Source of the DNA: UBA1369 sp964571725
GTDB taxonomy: Bacteria > Patescibacteriota > Gracilibacteria > UBA1369
Reading direction: 5' to 3'
Length of the DNA stretch: 64,000 nucleotides
Assembly: GCA_964571725.1 (NCBI GenBank)
Contig: CAZNDB010000002.1
Span: 1 to 64,000, forward strand
The notes beneath the pieces were generated by a model. That model made no database searches and had not been told where the DNA came from. It saw only the letters and a list, made by a program, of their open reading frames with translations. Of the stretch, positions 17,457 through 25,902 are shown in pieces. The position numbers were made by a program, and so were the translations under genes. Position 1 is the first letter of the stretch; every line of letters begins with the position of its first letter.

Positions 17457-19010
17457 TTAATTTGGGAAGAGGTCGGTATTTTTGTACTGAAAGGCTTCGG
17501 CAAGCTCAATATTGGATATCCATTCCTGATTTTTTAAATCGGCAATAGTGAGCGCAGTGCGCAGCAGCTGGGTATAACCGCGGGCGGAAAGATGCGTGCG
17601 CTCGGAAATGATTTGCAGGTATTCTTCCGCCCGCTGATCCAGTTTCAGGAATTTCCGCAACTGTCCCGATCCCAATTCCGCGTTGTTGTGGAAAGGGGTG
17701 TTTTTGAATCTGTTTTTCTGCCGTTCCCTGGCAATCTGAATTTCCATTCTGATTTTTTCCGGATTTTGTTCCGCTCCTTCCGGCGCAGGCCCCAGGCGTA
17801 TAGTCGTTCTGGGCAGACAGACGGTCAAATCAATTCTGTCCAGAATCGGTCCGGAAAGTTTCTGCCGATAGCGCCGGATCTGCGCGGGCGTGCAGGTACA
17901 GGTTTTCTCCGGATCCCCAAGGAAGCCGCAGGGACAGGGATTCATGGCTGCCACCAGCATAAAATTGGCCGGGAATGAAACCTGGGTACCCTGCCTGGAA
18001 ATAAATATTTCCCGTTCCTCCAAAGGCTGTCGCAGCGACTCGATAACCGCCCGGGGAAATTCCGGGAATTCATCCAGAAACAGCACTCCGTGATTGGCCA
18101 GAGAAATTTCTCCCGGCCGTATCGGATTTCCGCCGCCGGTAATACTGACCGGACTCCCGGTCTGATGCACTTGCCGGTATGGCCTTTCGCGCGAAAACAG
18201 CCGTTGCGTCGGCAGGCGGGCGGCTGAATAAAGACGTACGGTCTGGAAAAGCTCGTCATCCCCCAGCGGCGGCAGCAACTCCGGCAGGGCCTTGGCCAGC
18301 AAAGTCTTGCCCACGCCCGGCGGTCCGTACAGCAGCAAATGGTGTCCCCCGCCCGCCGCGATCTTCAGCGCTCTTTTTGCCTCCTGCTGCCCCTGAATAG
18401 TCGTATAGATCTGCCCTTTGCCAGCCGGCTGTTCTGCCATGGCTGAGGCTGGCGGGATCTGAATGGCTTCCCGGCCGTTTAAAAAATTCAGAAGTTGTTG
18501 CAGATTGTCGGGGGCCACCAGGGTTAGTCCTGCCACCAGTGCCGCCTCATGATAATTTTCGNNNNNNNNNNNNNNNNNNNNNNNNNNNNNNNNNNNNNNN
18601 NNNNNNNNNNCCCAATTATTCTGGCGGGCAAAAAGGGCAATGGAAAGGGCGTTGGGAATCGGCCGCAACTGACCGTTCAGGGATAATTCCCCGATAAAAA
18701 GCGTTTTCTCCAGTTTGACCGGAGGAATTTGCCCGGAGGCCGCCAGCAAACTCATGGCGATCGGCAGATCGAACACCGGGCCCTGCTTTTTCAGACTGGC
18801 CGGAGCAAGATTGATAATCTTTTTCTGGGTGGGATATTCCGCCGTTGTGCTTCTGATGGCTGACCGGATGCGCTCTTTGGATTCCTGCACCGACTGATCC
18901 CCCAACCCGACAATAGTAAAAGCGGACATTCCCCGCAGAATGTCGGCTTCAACCTCCAGCAATTTTCCCTCAATCCCCTGAATCAGGCAGGAGAATACTT
19001 TTACAGGCAT
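17457..19010 (-). CDS. comM: YifB/ComM family Mg-chelatase-like AAA+ ATPase
   Basis: The 517-residue product has the typical layout: an N-terminal Lon-protease-like S5 domain (MPVKVFSCLIQGIEGKLLEV), an AAA+ domain with Walker A GPPGVGKT and the VLFLDEFPEF Walker B segment, the NPCPCG signature, and a C-terminal Mg-chelatase domain (RGYTQLLRTALTIADL). ComM is a hexameric helicase that promotes branch migration of DNA taken up in natural transformation. Seventeen codons are hidden by a 49-base N run, but the frame is kept across it. A ComEC-type hydrolase (15156) and a pilus protein (19209) are nearby, which fits a DNA-uptake theme. Confidence 0.93.
   Translation of the reverse strand: MPVKVFSCLIQGIEGKLLEVEADILRGMSAFTIVGLGDQSVQESKERIRSAIRSTTAEYPTQKKIINLAPASLKKQGPVFDLPIAMSLLAASGQIPPVKLEKTLFIGELSLNGQLRPIPNALSIALFARQNNWXXXXXXXXXXXXXXXXXENYHEAALVAGLTLVAPDNLQQLLNFLNGREAIQIPPASAMAEQPAGKGQIYTTIQGQQEAKRALKIAAGGGHHLLLYGPPGVGKTLLAKALPELLPPLGDDELFQTVRLYSAARLPTQRLFSRERPYRQVHQTGSPVSITGGGNPIRPGEISLANHGVLFLDEFPEFPRAVIESLRQPLEEREIFISRQGTQVSFPANFMLVAAMNPCPCGFLGDPEKTCTCTPAQIRRYRQKLSGPILDRIDLTVCLPRTTIRLGPAPEGAEQNPEKIRMEIQIARERQKNRFKNTPFHNNAELGSGQLRKFLKLDQRAEEYLQIISERTHLSARGYTQLLRTALTIADLKNQEWISNIELAEAFQYKNTDLFPN
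18562..18610. other. Assembly gap (49 N)
   Basis: A run of 49 undetermined bases inside comM. The reading frame on both sides is consistent with a gap length close to the true one. It shows that the window is a scaffold joined from contigs here. Confidence 1.
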
Positions 19011-19049
19011 GTGGCTTTGTTAAATTCAGGGGAATTGTAGGCCGTCTGC

Positions 19050-19172
19050 ATGAAATTTTACTTAAATCTTTATAAATTATTGGGAGATTTACTCAGCCCG
19101 AAGCTTTATGAAATCATGCGCAAGACCCAGGTCGTGATTATGGGGAAAGTGGGCTGGCGCAGCCGAAATTAA
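19050..19172 (+). CDS. Possible small protein, 40 residues
   Basis: An ATG frame of 40 codons lies between comM and the pilus gene. The predicted peptide is amphipathic and basic (starting MKFYLNLYKLLGDLL). No homologous family is recognised and no Shine-Dalgarno sequence is seen. It could be a chance frame or a remnant. Confidence 0.2.
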   Translation: MKFYLNLYKLLGDLLSPKLYEIMRKTQVVIMGKVGWRSRN

Positions 19173-19208
19173 ATATGATAAACTAAAGGTGAAAATAAAA
19201 ATGTCAAC

Positions 19209-20576
19209 TTGAAAAAGAAAACCAATCCCAAAATTCAAAATAAATTGCTGCTGAAACTGTCCAAAGGTCTTTCGGTATTACTTTCAATCATAATTATTAC
19301 CTTGGTACTGCTGTTTTCGATCGGCGTGACCACCATGGTAACCGATTCGACCCGCCAGGCCGGAAATGTCAAACAGGGTACAATGGCTTATTACGGCGCT
19401 GAAGCAGGTGTGGAACAGGCCTTATGGGTGAATAAAAAACTATCCGAAGGAGCCACGGGAGGGGTTGGTGTCTCGACTTCCCTGATAAATGTACCTTCCG
19501 TCAGCGGATCCACAATCAGTTTTAAAATTCAGGGGGTAGCCAATCCCGCAGGATCGAAAGTATCACCTACCGTAAATGACAAGTATATTGTGCCTTTTCC
19601 CTGGACCGGCAATGTCCCCTGGCACGGGGAGGGCTCAGCGCTCAGTCTAAGCGGCTGTATCCCGGAAAAACCACCCGTCCTGAGGGGAGACGCGGCAAAC
19701 AGGTCTTTTGTCTATAAAGAGGAGGGAAAAGAGCCAATCACATCTCCGGCGATTGAACATCCCTGCAACTGGGGAAAACTGGCGGTGGGCGAAAGAGTAT
19801 CGATACCGCTGTATGGGAAATATGGAACTTCTTCCCTGAAAAATTATCCCCAATTTATTGTCCGTTTGAGAGCTCCCTGCCGAGATGGCCGGGAATATTG
19901 TGAACCCGCAGAAAGGATGGATTTGAACTGCTGGGATAAGGGAACGGGGGAGAAGAAGTGCCAAACCTTTGGCAGTGCTGATGACAACAACAGAAGGGGG
20001 GAGGTAGTGGTGGCCTGGCAGATCAATGCGGAAAAGACTACCGGTCCGGTAACACTGAAGCCTTTTGATCATATAGATTTTGGAAAGTATAGTGAAGATG
20101 ACAGCCAGTTTTATGAACGCAAAATTAATGGCGTAAAGACCGGTTCCAGCAATTCGCTGCCTTTTGTGGTTTTGAGCTCCTATGTAACCCCCTTCCCGGT
20201 TTCGTCGGAAAACCCCTTGCCGATGGGCCGGGATTTGATCACCAATGCCGCACAAACTATTTTCAGCTTTGTGGGACTGGCCGCCAATACCAAACCGGTG
20301 CTGTCCCTGTCGGCAGTTTCCTCTCTGGTGGGCTGTGAAAATCCGATAGAATGTAACGCTAGCGTGGACAGTCCTGTGGTGAACACCTATTACCAGCAGC
20401 ATGCTATTCCCTATCTGGAATATCAGGTGGTTTTGCTCGGTGTGGATCCGCTGTTTCCTCCGGTCAGTAAAGACAATATCATTACCGCTGAATCCCAATC
20501 CGGCCCTTTTACCCAGACTTTGCAGGTCAAGGTGCCCACGGACAGTTCCTCGCTGGAATATGTGATTCAACAATAA
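19209..20576 (+). CDS. PilX-like type IV pilus-associated protein
   Basis: The 455-residue protein starts at TTG (19209). Residues about 18-75 form a pilin-like hydrophobic helix followed by AYYGAEAGVEQAL, which resembles the PilX_N pattern of minor pilin and pilus-assembly proteins, where the helix anchors the protein before assembly. The rest is a large extracellular domain with several cysteines (CNWG, CRDGREYC, CWDKGTGEKKC) that could form disulfides, and no recognised fold. There is no classical G-x4-E prepilin peptidase motif, so PilX-like is a family impression rather than a firm assignment. It is monocistronic and followed by a foreign-looking gene. Confidence 0.65.
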   Translation: MKKKTNPKIQNKLLLKLSKGLSVLLSIIIITLVLLFSIGVTTMVTDSTRQAGNVKQGTMAYYGAEAGVEQALWVNKKLSEGATGGVGVSTSLINVPSVSGSTISFKIQGVANPAGSKVSPTVNDKYIVPFPWTGNVPWHGEGSALSLSGCIPEKPPVLRGDAANRSFVYKEEGKEPITSPAIEHPCNWGKLAVGERVSIPLYGKYGTSSLKNYPQFIVRLRAPCRDGREYCEPAERMDLNCWDKGTGEKKCQTFGSADDNNRRGEVVVAWQINAEKTTGPVTLKPFDHIDFGKYSEDDSQFYERKINGVKTGSSNSLPFVVLSSYVTPFPVSSENPLPMGRDLITNAAQTIFSFVGLAANTKPVLSLSAVSSLVGCENPIECNASVDSPVVNTYYQQHAIPYLEYQVVLLGVDPLFPPVSKDNIITAESQSGPFTQTLQVKVPTDSSSLEYVIQQ

Positions 20577-20586
20577 GTTTTCATAT

Positions 20587-20615
20587 TTGACAAGTTGGTC
20601 GTTTTATGGTATTTA
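20587..20615 (+). promoter_or_regulatory. Promoter of the GC-rich Cys-repeat protein
   Basis: A perfect TTGACA (20587-20592) and TATTTA (20610-20615) are separated by 17 bp. Transcription from about 20622 would give a leader of about 130 nt that contains a strong hairpin. Confidence 0.6.
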
Positions 20616-20650
20616 TTTGGCATGCTCTTTGAGTCTGCGAATTCCGCTGA

Positions 20651-20695
20651 TTAGCCAAGGCCGGAACCAAAAGTTTCGGTGCCGATTTTGGCTAA
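20651..20695 (+). promoter_or_regulatory. Structured leader hairpin before the Cys-repeat protein
   Basis: TTAGCCAA (20651-20658) pairs with TTGGCTAA (20688-20695), with further pairing of CCGGAA and TTTCGG inside. No T-run follows, so it is not a terminator. It may stabilise the mRNA or be regulatory. No known riboswitch motif is matched. Confidence 0.5.
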
Positions 20696-20754
20696 AGAGT
20701 GGAGGTCGCGGCTAGAGGGCCGGACAATGACAACCTGGGATAAGGAGAAAGACA

Positions 20755-23139
20755 ATGAAAAAGACCATGACGGCCCTCTGGGCAATGCTTTGCGCGCTGT
20801 TCACCATGCTCATCACCACTGCGGCCTATGCCGCGCCGGTGGTCAGCATCGATCTGGGCGGATATCTTTTCGCTGCCGGCGGCGTAGTGGAAGAGGGGGG
20901 CAGCTCGACCGTACGGGTGTACGGCGGTAGCCCTCGTTACGCCTCCATCGCATGGGCAGAGTTCGTAGTTCTGAGCTCGACCGACAACTTCACCACCGCT
21001 CCCACCTGGGACGCGCTGGCCGGGGTGGTCGGTTACGCGGCAGGAGACACTAACACGTCCATCGTAATCTGCCCGCAGGATAAAACCTGCGGCGGGTACA
21101 AGGTGTTCTATCTGATTGACGCCGGATCATCTTCGCTGTATCGCTGCACCGGGATGAGTGACTACAAAACCGTGACGGGATGCTCCCTCTGGACCGTGGC
21201 CGATATGACTGGTTATGATCCCGTCGGAATCGGACTTGACCAGACCGGGGACAAACTGCTAGTCGGTGGGTTCAAGGTTGCAGATTCACGTACGCAGATT
21301 TATTCCATCGACATCGCCACTTCGGTGGCGACCAGGCTGGCCAACTGCAGCGACGCGGCACAAGCAACCGTTCCCACCGGCAGCGTCCTGGGCGGCTACT
21401 TCTATCACGCCTACAATGCTCAGTTCTACCGTTACGCCTGGACAGGAGCAACCTGCACCGGCGCGCGGCAGCTTATAAACGCGGCTCGCGGCTGGGACGA
21501 TGCCATCAATACCGCTGGAACCGACTACTACGGCGCGGTCGGCCCCCTCACCGGGACCTTCTACGCCTCACGTGAAACGGGATCATTCGTGATCTCGCGG
21601 AAAAACGCTTCCTGCGGCGACAGCTTCATCTCGGGCGCGGAGAACTGTGACAACACGGGCCTCTGGCCGCTCAACAACCAGACGTGTACTTCGATCCCCG
21701 GGGGCTTCACGGGCGGCAACCTTGCCTGCCTGAGCTGCGCCTGGGACACGACACAGTGCACGTCGCCCGCAGTCTGCGGCAACGGAACGAAAGAAGGTTC
21801 TGAAGAGTGTGACGGTTCCGATTTCGGCGGCGCGACTTGCGCTACCGAGCTCGGCGCCGGCTACACCGGAAACCTTTCCTGCTCCAGCTGCTCGATCGTG
21901 ACCAGCGCCTGCGTCGCGCCGCCCACCTGTGGCGACACGACCTGCAATGGCACGGAGACCTGCGAAACCTGTCCCGGAGACTGCGGCGCCTGCTGCGGCA
22001 ACGGGACTATCAACACCGGAGAAGACTGCGACGGTAGCAACCTCGGCGGCGCAACCTGTGCCTCCGAACTGGGAGCCGGCTACACCGGCGACCTTTCCTG
22101 CGCCGCCTGCAGTTTCGTAACCTCCGCCTGCGTGCCTCCCGTCACCTGCGGAAACGGCACCATCGACGGCAACGAGCAGTGCGATGGAGCCAACCTGAAC
22201 GGGAAGACCTGTGAGAGCGAGAAGGGTGCCGGCTGGACCGGCTCCCTGACCTGCGACAACTGCGCTGTCAACACTTCGGCCTGCGTGTTCAGCTGGGGCA
22301 TCAAAAACCTCAGCGGAGCCTGCAGCCTGAGCGGCACCGGCGCCAATCAGACGATCAGCTTCACCGGCGGCAACTGCACCGGGGAGTACTGGCCGATCGG
22401 AGCGGTGACCGGTGCGAATCTCAAGTGGATCTCGCTGGCCGGCAAGGCCATCGCGGTGGGCGTAGCGGCCTCGGGACAACCCGTGACTGTCAACGTACCG
22501 CAGGGCGTGAGCCACGAAGATATCAAGGACAATGGGCACAAGTGGGTGCTGGATTACGGTGCCGGCTTCGAAGCCGGACCGGAAGGCACGGACTGGACTG
22601 CTATCGAGCAGGTGTGGCCAGAGGTGCTCTTCACCTGCACCAACGGCCTCGTCTACTTCAAGTACAACGGCAACTACATCGCGTTCACCGTTCCCGGCCA
22701 GCAGCAAGGACGACTTCCGGCGGGTTGGGGCGTTGGCATCAACGTACTGACCGGCGCGGTCACCCAGGCTCCCTACGAGCTCGGCGGTGGCGGCACGGGC
22801 GGCGCGGGTGGTACCGGCGGAAGCGGTGGCAGCGATGCGGGCACCGGTGGAACCTCCACGGGTGGAACTGCGGGCGAAGGCGGAAACGCCGGAACCGGTG
22901 GGACCTCCACGGGCGGAACCGCGGGTTCGGGCAACGATGCCGGACCCGGTGGCGAAGCCGGCACTGCCGGAAGCGCAGCCGGAGCAGCAGGAAGCACTTC
23001 CGTTACTCCCCCCGGCGACGGTGGGGACGACGGTGGATGCTCCACCTGCACGACCGGCGGCCATGGCAGCAGCAACAGTGCTCTGTTCATGGGCATTCTC
23101 ATCGGGCTGGGCCTGATGAGCCGTCGTCGCCGCTACTAG
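20755..23139 (+). CDS. Cys-rich repeat surface protein with Gly-rich linker and C-terminal sorting-like tail
   Basis: The 794-residue exported protein has a signal peptide (residues 1-27, ending AYAAPV). Its N-terminal half is of unknown fold. Then come three near-identical cysteine-rich repeats of about 47 residues, each starting CGNGT, with ECDG/DCDG/QCDG and an ending like SACV; this matches the DUF4215/myxococcal cysteine-rich repeat type. A second domain follows, then a long GGTGG/AGTGG linker, a CSTC pair, a hydrophobic helix and RRRR, resembling MYXO-CTERM-like tails. GC is visibly far above the neighbours, with codon third positions mostly G/C. Unlike most genes here it has a strong Shine-Dalgarno (AAGGAG) 8 bases before ATG. 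Horizontal acquisition is likely. Confidence 0.8.
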   Translation: MKKTMTALWAMLCALFTMLITTAAYAAPVVSIDLGGYLFAAGGVVEEGGSSTVRVYGGSPRYASIAWAEFVVLSSTDNFTTAPTWDALAGVVGYAAGDTNTSIVICPQDKTCGGYKVFYLIDAGSSSLYRCTGMSDYKTVTGCSLWTVADMTGYDPVGIGLDQTGDKLLVGGFKVADSRTQIYSIDIATSVATRLANCSDAAQATVPTGSVLGGYFYHAYNAQFYRYAWTGATCTGARQLINAARGWDDAINTAGTDYYGAVGPLTGTFYASRETGSFVISRKNASCGDSFISGAENCDNTGLWPLNNQTCTSIPGGFTGGNLACLSCAWDTTQCTSPAVCGNGTKEGSEECDGSDFGGATCATELGAGYTGNLSCSSCSIVTSACVAPPTCGDTTCNGTETCETCPGDCGACCGNGTINTGEDCDGSNLGGATCASELGAGYTGDLSCAACSFVTSACVPPVTCGNGTIDGNEQCDGANLNGKTCESEKGAGWTGSLTCDNCAVNTSACVFSWGIKNLSGACSLSGTGANQTISFTGGNCTGEYWPIGAVTGANLKWISLAGKAIAVGVAASGQPVTVNVPQGVSHEDIKDNGHKWVLDYGAGFEAGPEGTDWTAIEQVWPEVLFTCTNGLVYFKYNGNYIAFTVPGQQQGRLPAGWGVGINVLTGAVTQAPYELGGGGTGGAGGTGGSGGSDAGTGGTSTGGTAGEGGNAGTGGTSTGGTAGSGNDAGPGGEAGTAGSAAGAAGSTSVTPPGDGGDDGGCSTCTTGGHGSSNSALFMGILIGLGLMSRRRRY

Positions 23140-23248
23140 CAGCCAGTTCTTTCTTCCTTATCCCCGTTTCTTCACACAACTTGGTTTCCAGGTTCTCTGC
23201 CGCCAGGCAGGGGTGCCGGAAACCTACCCCGCGGTTTCACACCGCATG

Positions 23249-23287
23249 GCGCCTCGCTCGACTTCGGTCGGGCGGGGCGCTTTTCTT
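23249..23287 (+). terminator. Intrinsic terminator with UUCG tetraloop
   Basis: A 14-bp stem (23249-23262 with 23267-23280, two G-U pairs) is capped by TTCG and followed by TTTTCTT. It ends the Cys-repeat gene. The 150 bp between stop and terminator hold further small hairpins (for example CTGCC/GGCAG near 23199-23212). Confidence 0.9.
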
Positions 23288-23289
23288 AT

Positions 23290-23586
23290 CTACTTAAATT
23301 TGATTTTTTGGGGTTTATATTTTTTGATTTTAATTTTCAAAACATTTTTCTGAAAAATCCCCCGGGCATTGAGCAGGTCAATGATCCGGCTGATACTTAC
23401 CATTTCTTTTTGCCATATCTGGGCGGCCAATTCAAATTTGCCGCGTTGGCCGGCTCTGTCCTTCTTGCTGACCAGGTCCATCAAATTTGTGTATTCCAGA
23501 TCAAGTTCCTGGTCTGCCCCCGGCAACTTTAATAACATGAAAAGATGTTGCAGTTGAGAAAAGCTTTCCAATTTCAGTTCGATCAT
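23290..23586 (-). CDS. Hypothetical small protein, 98 residues
   Basis: A soluble, helical, highly basic C-terminus (ending KIKIKKYKPQKIKFK) follows a heptad-like N-terminal region (LESFSQLQHLFMLLKL). No family is recognised. It converges on the Cys-repeat gene and is separated from it only by the terminator. It may be a small DNA- or RNA-binding protein judging from charge, but nothing specific supports that. Confidence 0.5.
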   Translation of the reverse strand: MIELKLESFSQLQHLFMLLKLPGADQELDLEYTNLMDLVSKKDRAGQRGKFELAAQIWQKEMVSISRIIDLLNARGIFQKNVLKIKIKKYKPQKIKFK

Positions 23587-23714
23587 AAATTTATGTAAAA
23601 TTATTTAGTGTTGCCCTGTTTTTTCTCCCACAGGGCCGGGGAGAGATCGGCAATAATGATCCGCCGATGCTGTTGAACATGACTCCTCTCTTCTGAAGAA
23701 GAATTGCCGGGTGA

Positions 23715-24200
23715 TTAGCCAGGCCCCATTTCGGACATTTTTTGTCTGAGACGCATCAGATTCTTCTCGATATCGTCGACTTTTCTCTGTTTCTCCTGCA
23801 GACGTCTGTTGAAGTCCTGCTGCGCGGTACCAGGTCTCATGCGGAGAAACCTGTCCCGGTCACGACTGAGGCCTTCGTGCATTCTCCTGAGATTCTCCTC
23901 GCTCCTCCGAATCTGCTCCTCGGTGGACTTAAAGTGCTCGGAGAGACGGGTGCGGAGTTTATAGAATTGATCGATTTTCTGATCAATCCGCTCTTGCACG
24001 TCCGACAGCTCTTTGAGTGCCGGAAAAGCGTTTCTCTCTTGCCTGGCTTCGCTGTCCAGACTTTCAAACTCCCGTTTCCAGCTGTACAGTTGGTTGATCA
24101 CACCGTCGATCTCCCGGAGACTCAGCCGTCGTCCCTTGATTGAATCGGTGAATTCCCTAAGGGCATAGCGGCTCGTCTTAAAAGAGTCCCAAAAGGCCAT
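23715..24200 (-). CDS. Coiled-coil protein, 161 residues
   Basis: The whole protein is charged and helical, with long heptad-like runs (IDQKIDQFYKLRTRLSEHF, then FNRRLQEKQRKVDDIEKNLM). No signal peptide, membrane segment or catalytic motif is seen, and no family is recognised. A good Shine-Dalgarno (GAGGTGAT) precedes the ATG at 24200, which is unusual in this window and supports the start. Confidence 0.7.
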   Translation of the reverse strand: MAFWDSFKTSRYALREFTDSIKGRRLSLREIDGVINQLYSWKREFESLDSEARQERNAFPALKELSDVQERIDQKIDQFYKLRTRLSEHFKSTEEQIRRSEENLRRMHEGLSRDRDRFLRMRPGTAQQDFNRRLQEKQRKVDDIEKNLMRLRQKMSEMGPG

Positions 24201-24309
24201 GTATCACCTCGGTCCCAGTCAAAAGGTTTTCAATGTCAATGGTGCATGTCACTGATGGCATTCTAATTTGATTATTCATGTTTTGTCCAGACTGGATGCG
24301 ACTTTCTGG

Positions 24310-24771
24310 TTACTTCAATTCCAGGGACATAAATATTTCTGTTTCAGATTGTTTTTCCGTTAAAAAGCCCATTTTTTGATACAGGCGGATGGCCGGCAGA
24401 TTGTCTTTCAAAACTTCCAGAGTCAGTCTGGCCAGTTTCAATTTCTGTGAGGCGTAATTGATTAAATATTGCAGGCAAACCCGCCCCACCCCTTTCCCGC
24501 GATATTCCCTCTCCCCGATCATTATAAAAAGACCCGCTTTTCCCTTCAGACGGTTAATATTGGACAGGCCCATAAACCCTATTGGACGGTCGTCATCATA
24601 GATGGTAAAAAATATTTTATTTTTAGTTTTTTCATAACGGTCAAACCATTCGTTTTGTTCCTCCAAATTCGTGGAGGTCTGATCTCCAATATAAAGATTG
24701 GCTTCCGGATCGTTTAGCCAACGAATCCGGTGAATAATATCTTTTCGGGAATGAGGTTTGAAATTTATCAT
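24310..24771 (-). CDS. GNAT family N-acetyltransferase
   Basis: The 153-residue protein has the GNAT fold: the acetyl-CoA pyrophosphate-binding loop is REYRGKGVGRVCLQYL (the R/Q-x-x-G-x-G/A pattern), followed by LTLEVLKDNLPAIRLYQKMGF. The N-terminus (WLNDPEANLYIGDQTSTNLEEQ) resembles RimJ/RimL- and PseH-like acetyltransferases, which modify protein N-termini or amino sugars. The acceptor cannot be inferred. Its ATG overlaps the stop of the upstream HNH gene by 4 bp, so the two are translationally coupled. Confidence 0.88.
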   Translation of the reverse strand: MINFKPHSRKDIIHRIRWLNDPEANLYIGDQTSTNLEEQNEWFDRYEKTKNKIFFTIYDDDRPIGFMGLSNINRLKGKAGLFIMIGEREYRGKGVGRVCLQYLINYASQKLKLARLTLEVLKDNLPAIRLYQKMGFLTEKQSETEIFMSLELK

Positions 24772-25688
24772 GATTTGTTTATATATCTGTTCCTTTCATT
24801 TTGCACTTTTATATCAATCGCATGCGCAATCTGATGATGAGCAATACAGAGAGGTGCCATGAATCGCGGGTCATGCCGTCCGCCCAACGCAAATCTTTGA
24901 GTGTGATGGACAGCTCCTGACTGCTTCCCACAACCAGGAATTGAACAAAGGTCGCCGTGTTCCATTTGTAGTACCCTTTTTATTTTCACAGGAATATATC
25001 GCGCTGCTTGCTGTTGTGGCTTTGCTCCAACCTCCGCGGCAATCCGCTCTTTTTTCCGGGCAATCTCACCCTCCCGACGGTTCAGCGCATCCAGGATTAT
25101 CTCATTAATATCAATTCCTTTTCCTTTTAATTCTTTCAGTTTTGCAGTCACCTCAGGTGCCAATTTCAGTGATTTTTCAGCCATCATCCTAACCAGATCG
25201 GCAGTGCTTTCCACTGTCCCAAAAATTTTGTGCCCGGGCACAAATTCAGGTATTTCATCACAATTATTTTCAGCTGAATTTCTTATATCTTTTGCCAAAG
25301 TTTCCAGCGCGCTCTTCGATAACATTCTGGTCTGTTCCACTAAAATGTCCTGATTTTCCACCGTGGCGATTGACGCCACCCGGGCCAGTTTATTTATACT
25401 GATTTCGCCGGTAATCAGAGCCTGATGCAGAGCCGGTTTATCCTGAAATTTTTCCTCCAGACTCAGTACTCTCTTTACCTGTTCCTGACTAATCCCCGCA
25501 TACTTTGCCGCAAATTCGAAAATGGACTGGAAGCCCTGCCGTTCATGGATTTTCCGACGGTAAATTTCCGGAAGCAGACCGATGCACTTTTGTCTGTATA
25601 ACAAGGCCTTTGCTCCGTATTCACGAAAGAGCAGAAATATTTTATGATCTGCGTGATTCTGTGTGTTATCAAAATCTTGTTTATTCAT
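24768..25688 (-). CDS. HNH endonuclease with DUF222-like N-terminal region
   Basis: The 306-residue protein ends in an HNH nuclease domain with zinc-binding cysteines (CSIPGCG) and the catalytic segment AVHHTQRFALGG followed by LCIAHHQIAH. The N-terminal region (ITGEISINKLARVASIATVEN) resembles the DUF222/13E12-type region that often precedes HNH domains. Such proteins are common, of mostly unknown role, and sometimes linked to mobile DNA. The ATG at 25688 (MNKQDFDNTQ) is preferred to an upstream in-frame start at 25829, which would add 47 residues of low-quality sequence into the divergent tyrS promoter region. Confidence 0.82.
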   Translation of the reverse strand: MNKQDFDNTQNHADHKIFLLFREYGAKALLYRQKCIGLLPEIYRRKIHERQGFQSIFEFAAKYAGISQEQVKRVLSLEEKFQDKPALHQALITGEISINKLARVASIATVENQDILVEQTRMLSKSALETLAKDIRNSAENNCDEIPEFVPGHKIFGTVESTADLVRMMAEKSLKLAPEVTAKLKELKGKGIDINEIILDALNRREGEIARKKERIAAEVGAKPQQQAARYIPVKIKRVLQMEHGDLCSIPGCGKQSGAVHHTQRFALGGRHDPRFMAPLCIAHHQIAHAIDIKVQNERNRYINKS

Positions 25689-25902
25689 AAAAAGGTGAAT
25701 TAAGAATATCTGAATTATAGCATTCTTGGGCCATTTCCGCCTCTTTCCGGACTGGCAGAAAAGAGGTAATTGTTTTGAAATCGGCTCACTTTTTTGGCTC
25801 TCCGTAGCGGTCTTTACCAGTTGCCTCATTAATTGTCCGCGGGTTTGGAAAATCCCTACGGATATTGTAAAGTGGGTGCGATAATATTTTGAAAATAAAA
25901 TT

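Noticed and set aside
20651..20754. Leader of the Cys-repeat gene as a c-di-GMP (GEMM) riboswitch
   Set aside because: The conserved GEMM core and tetraloop-receptor sequences are not present; only a simple long hairpin is visible.
21583..23064. 493-codon frame antisense to the Cys-repeat gene
   Set aside because: Long antisense frames are expected in GC-rich coding DNA; the product is low-complexity Ala/Gly/Arg and the sense frame has clear domains.
20577..23290. Contig chimera as the explanation of the GC-rich segment
   Set aside because: No N run or broken gene occurs at its borders and it carries a complete promoter-to-terminator unit; transfer is simpler, although read mapping would be needed to exclude a chimera.
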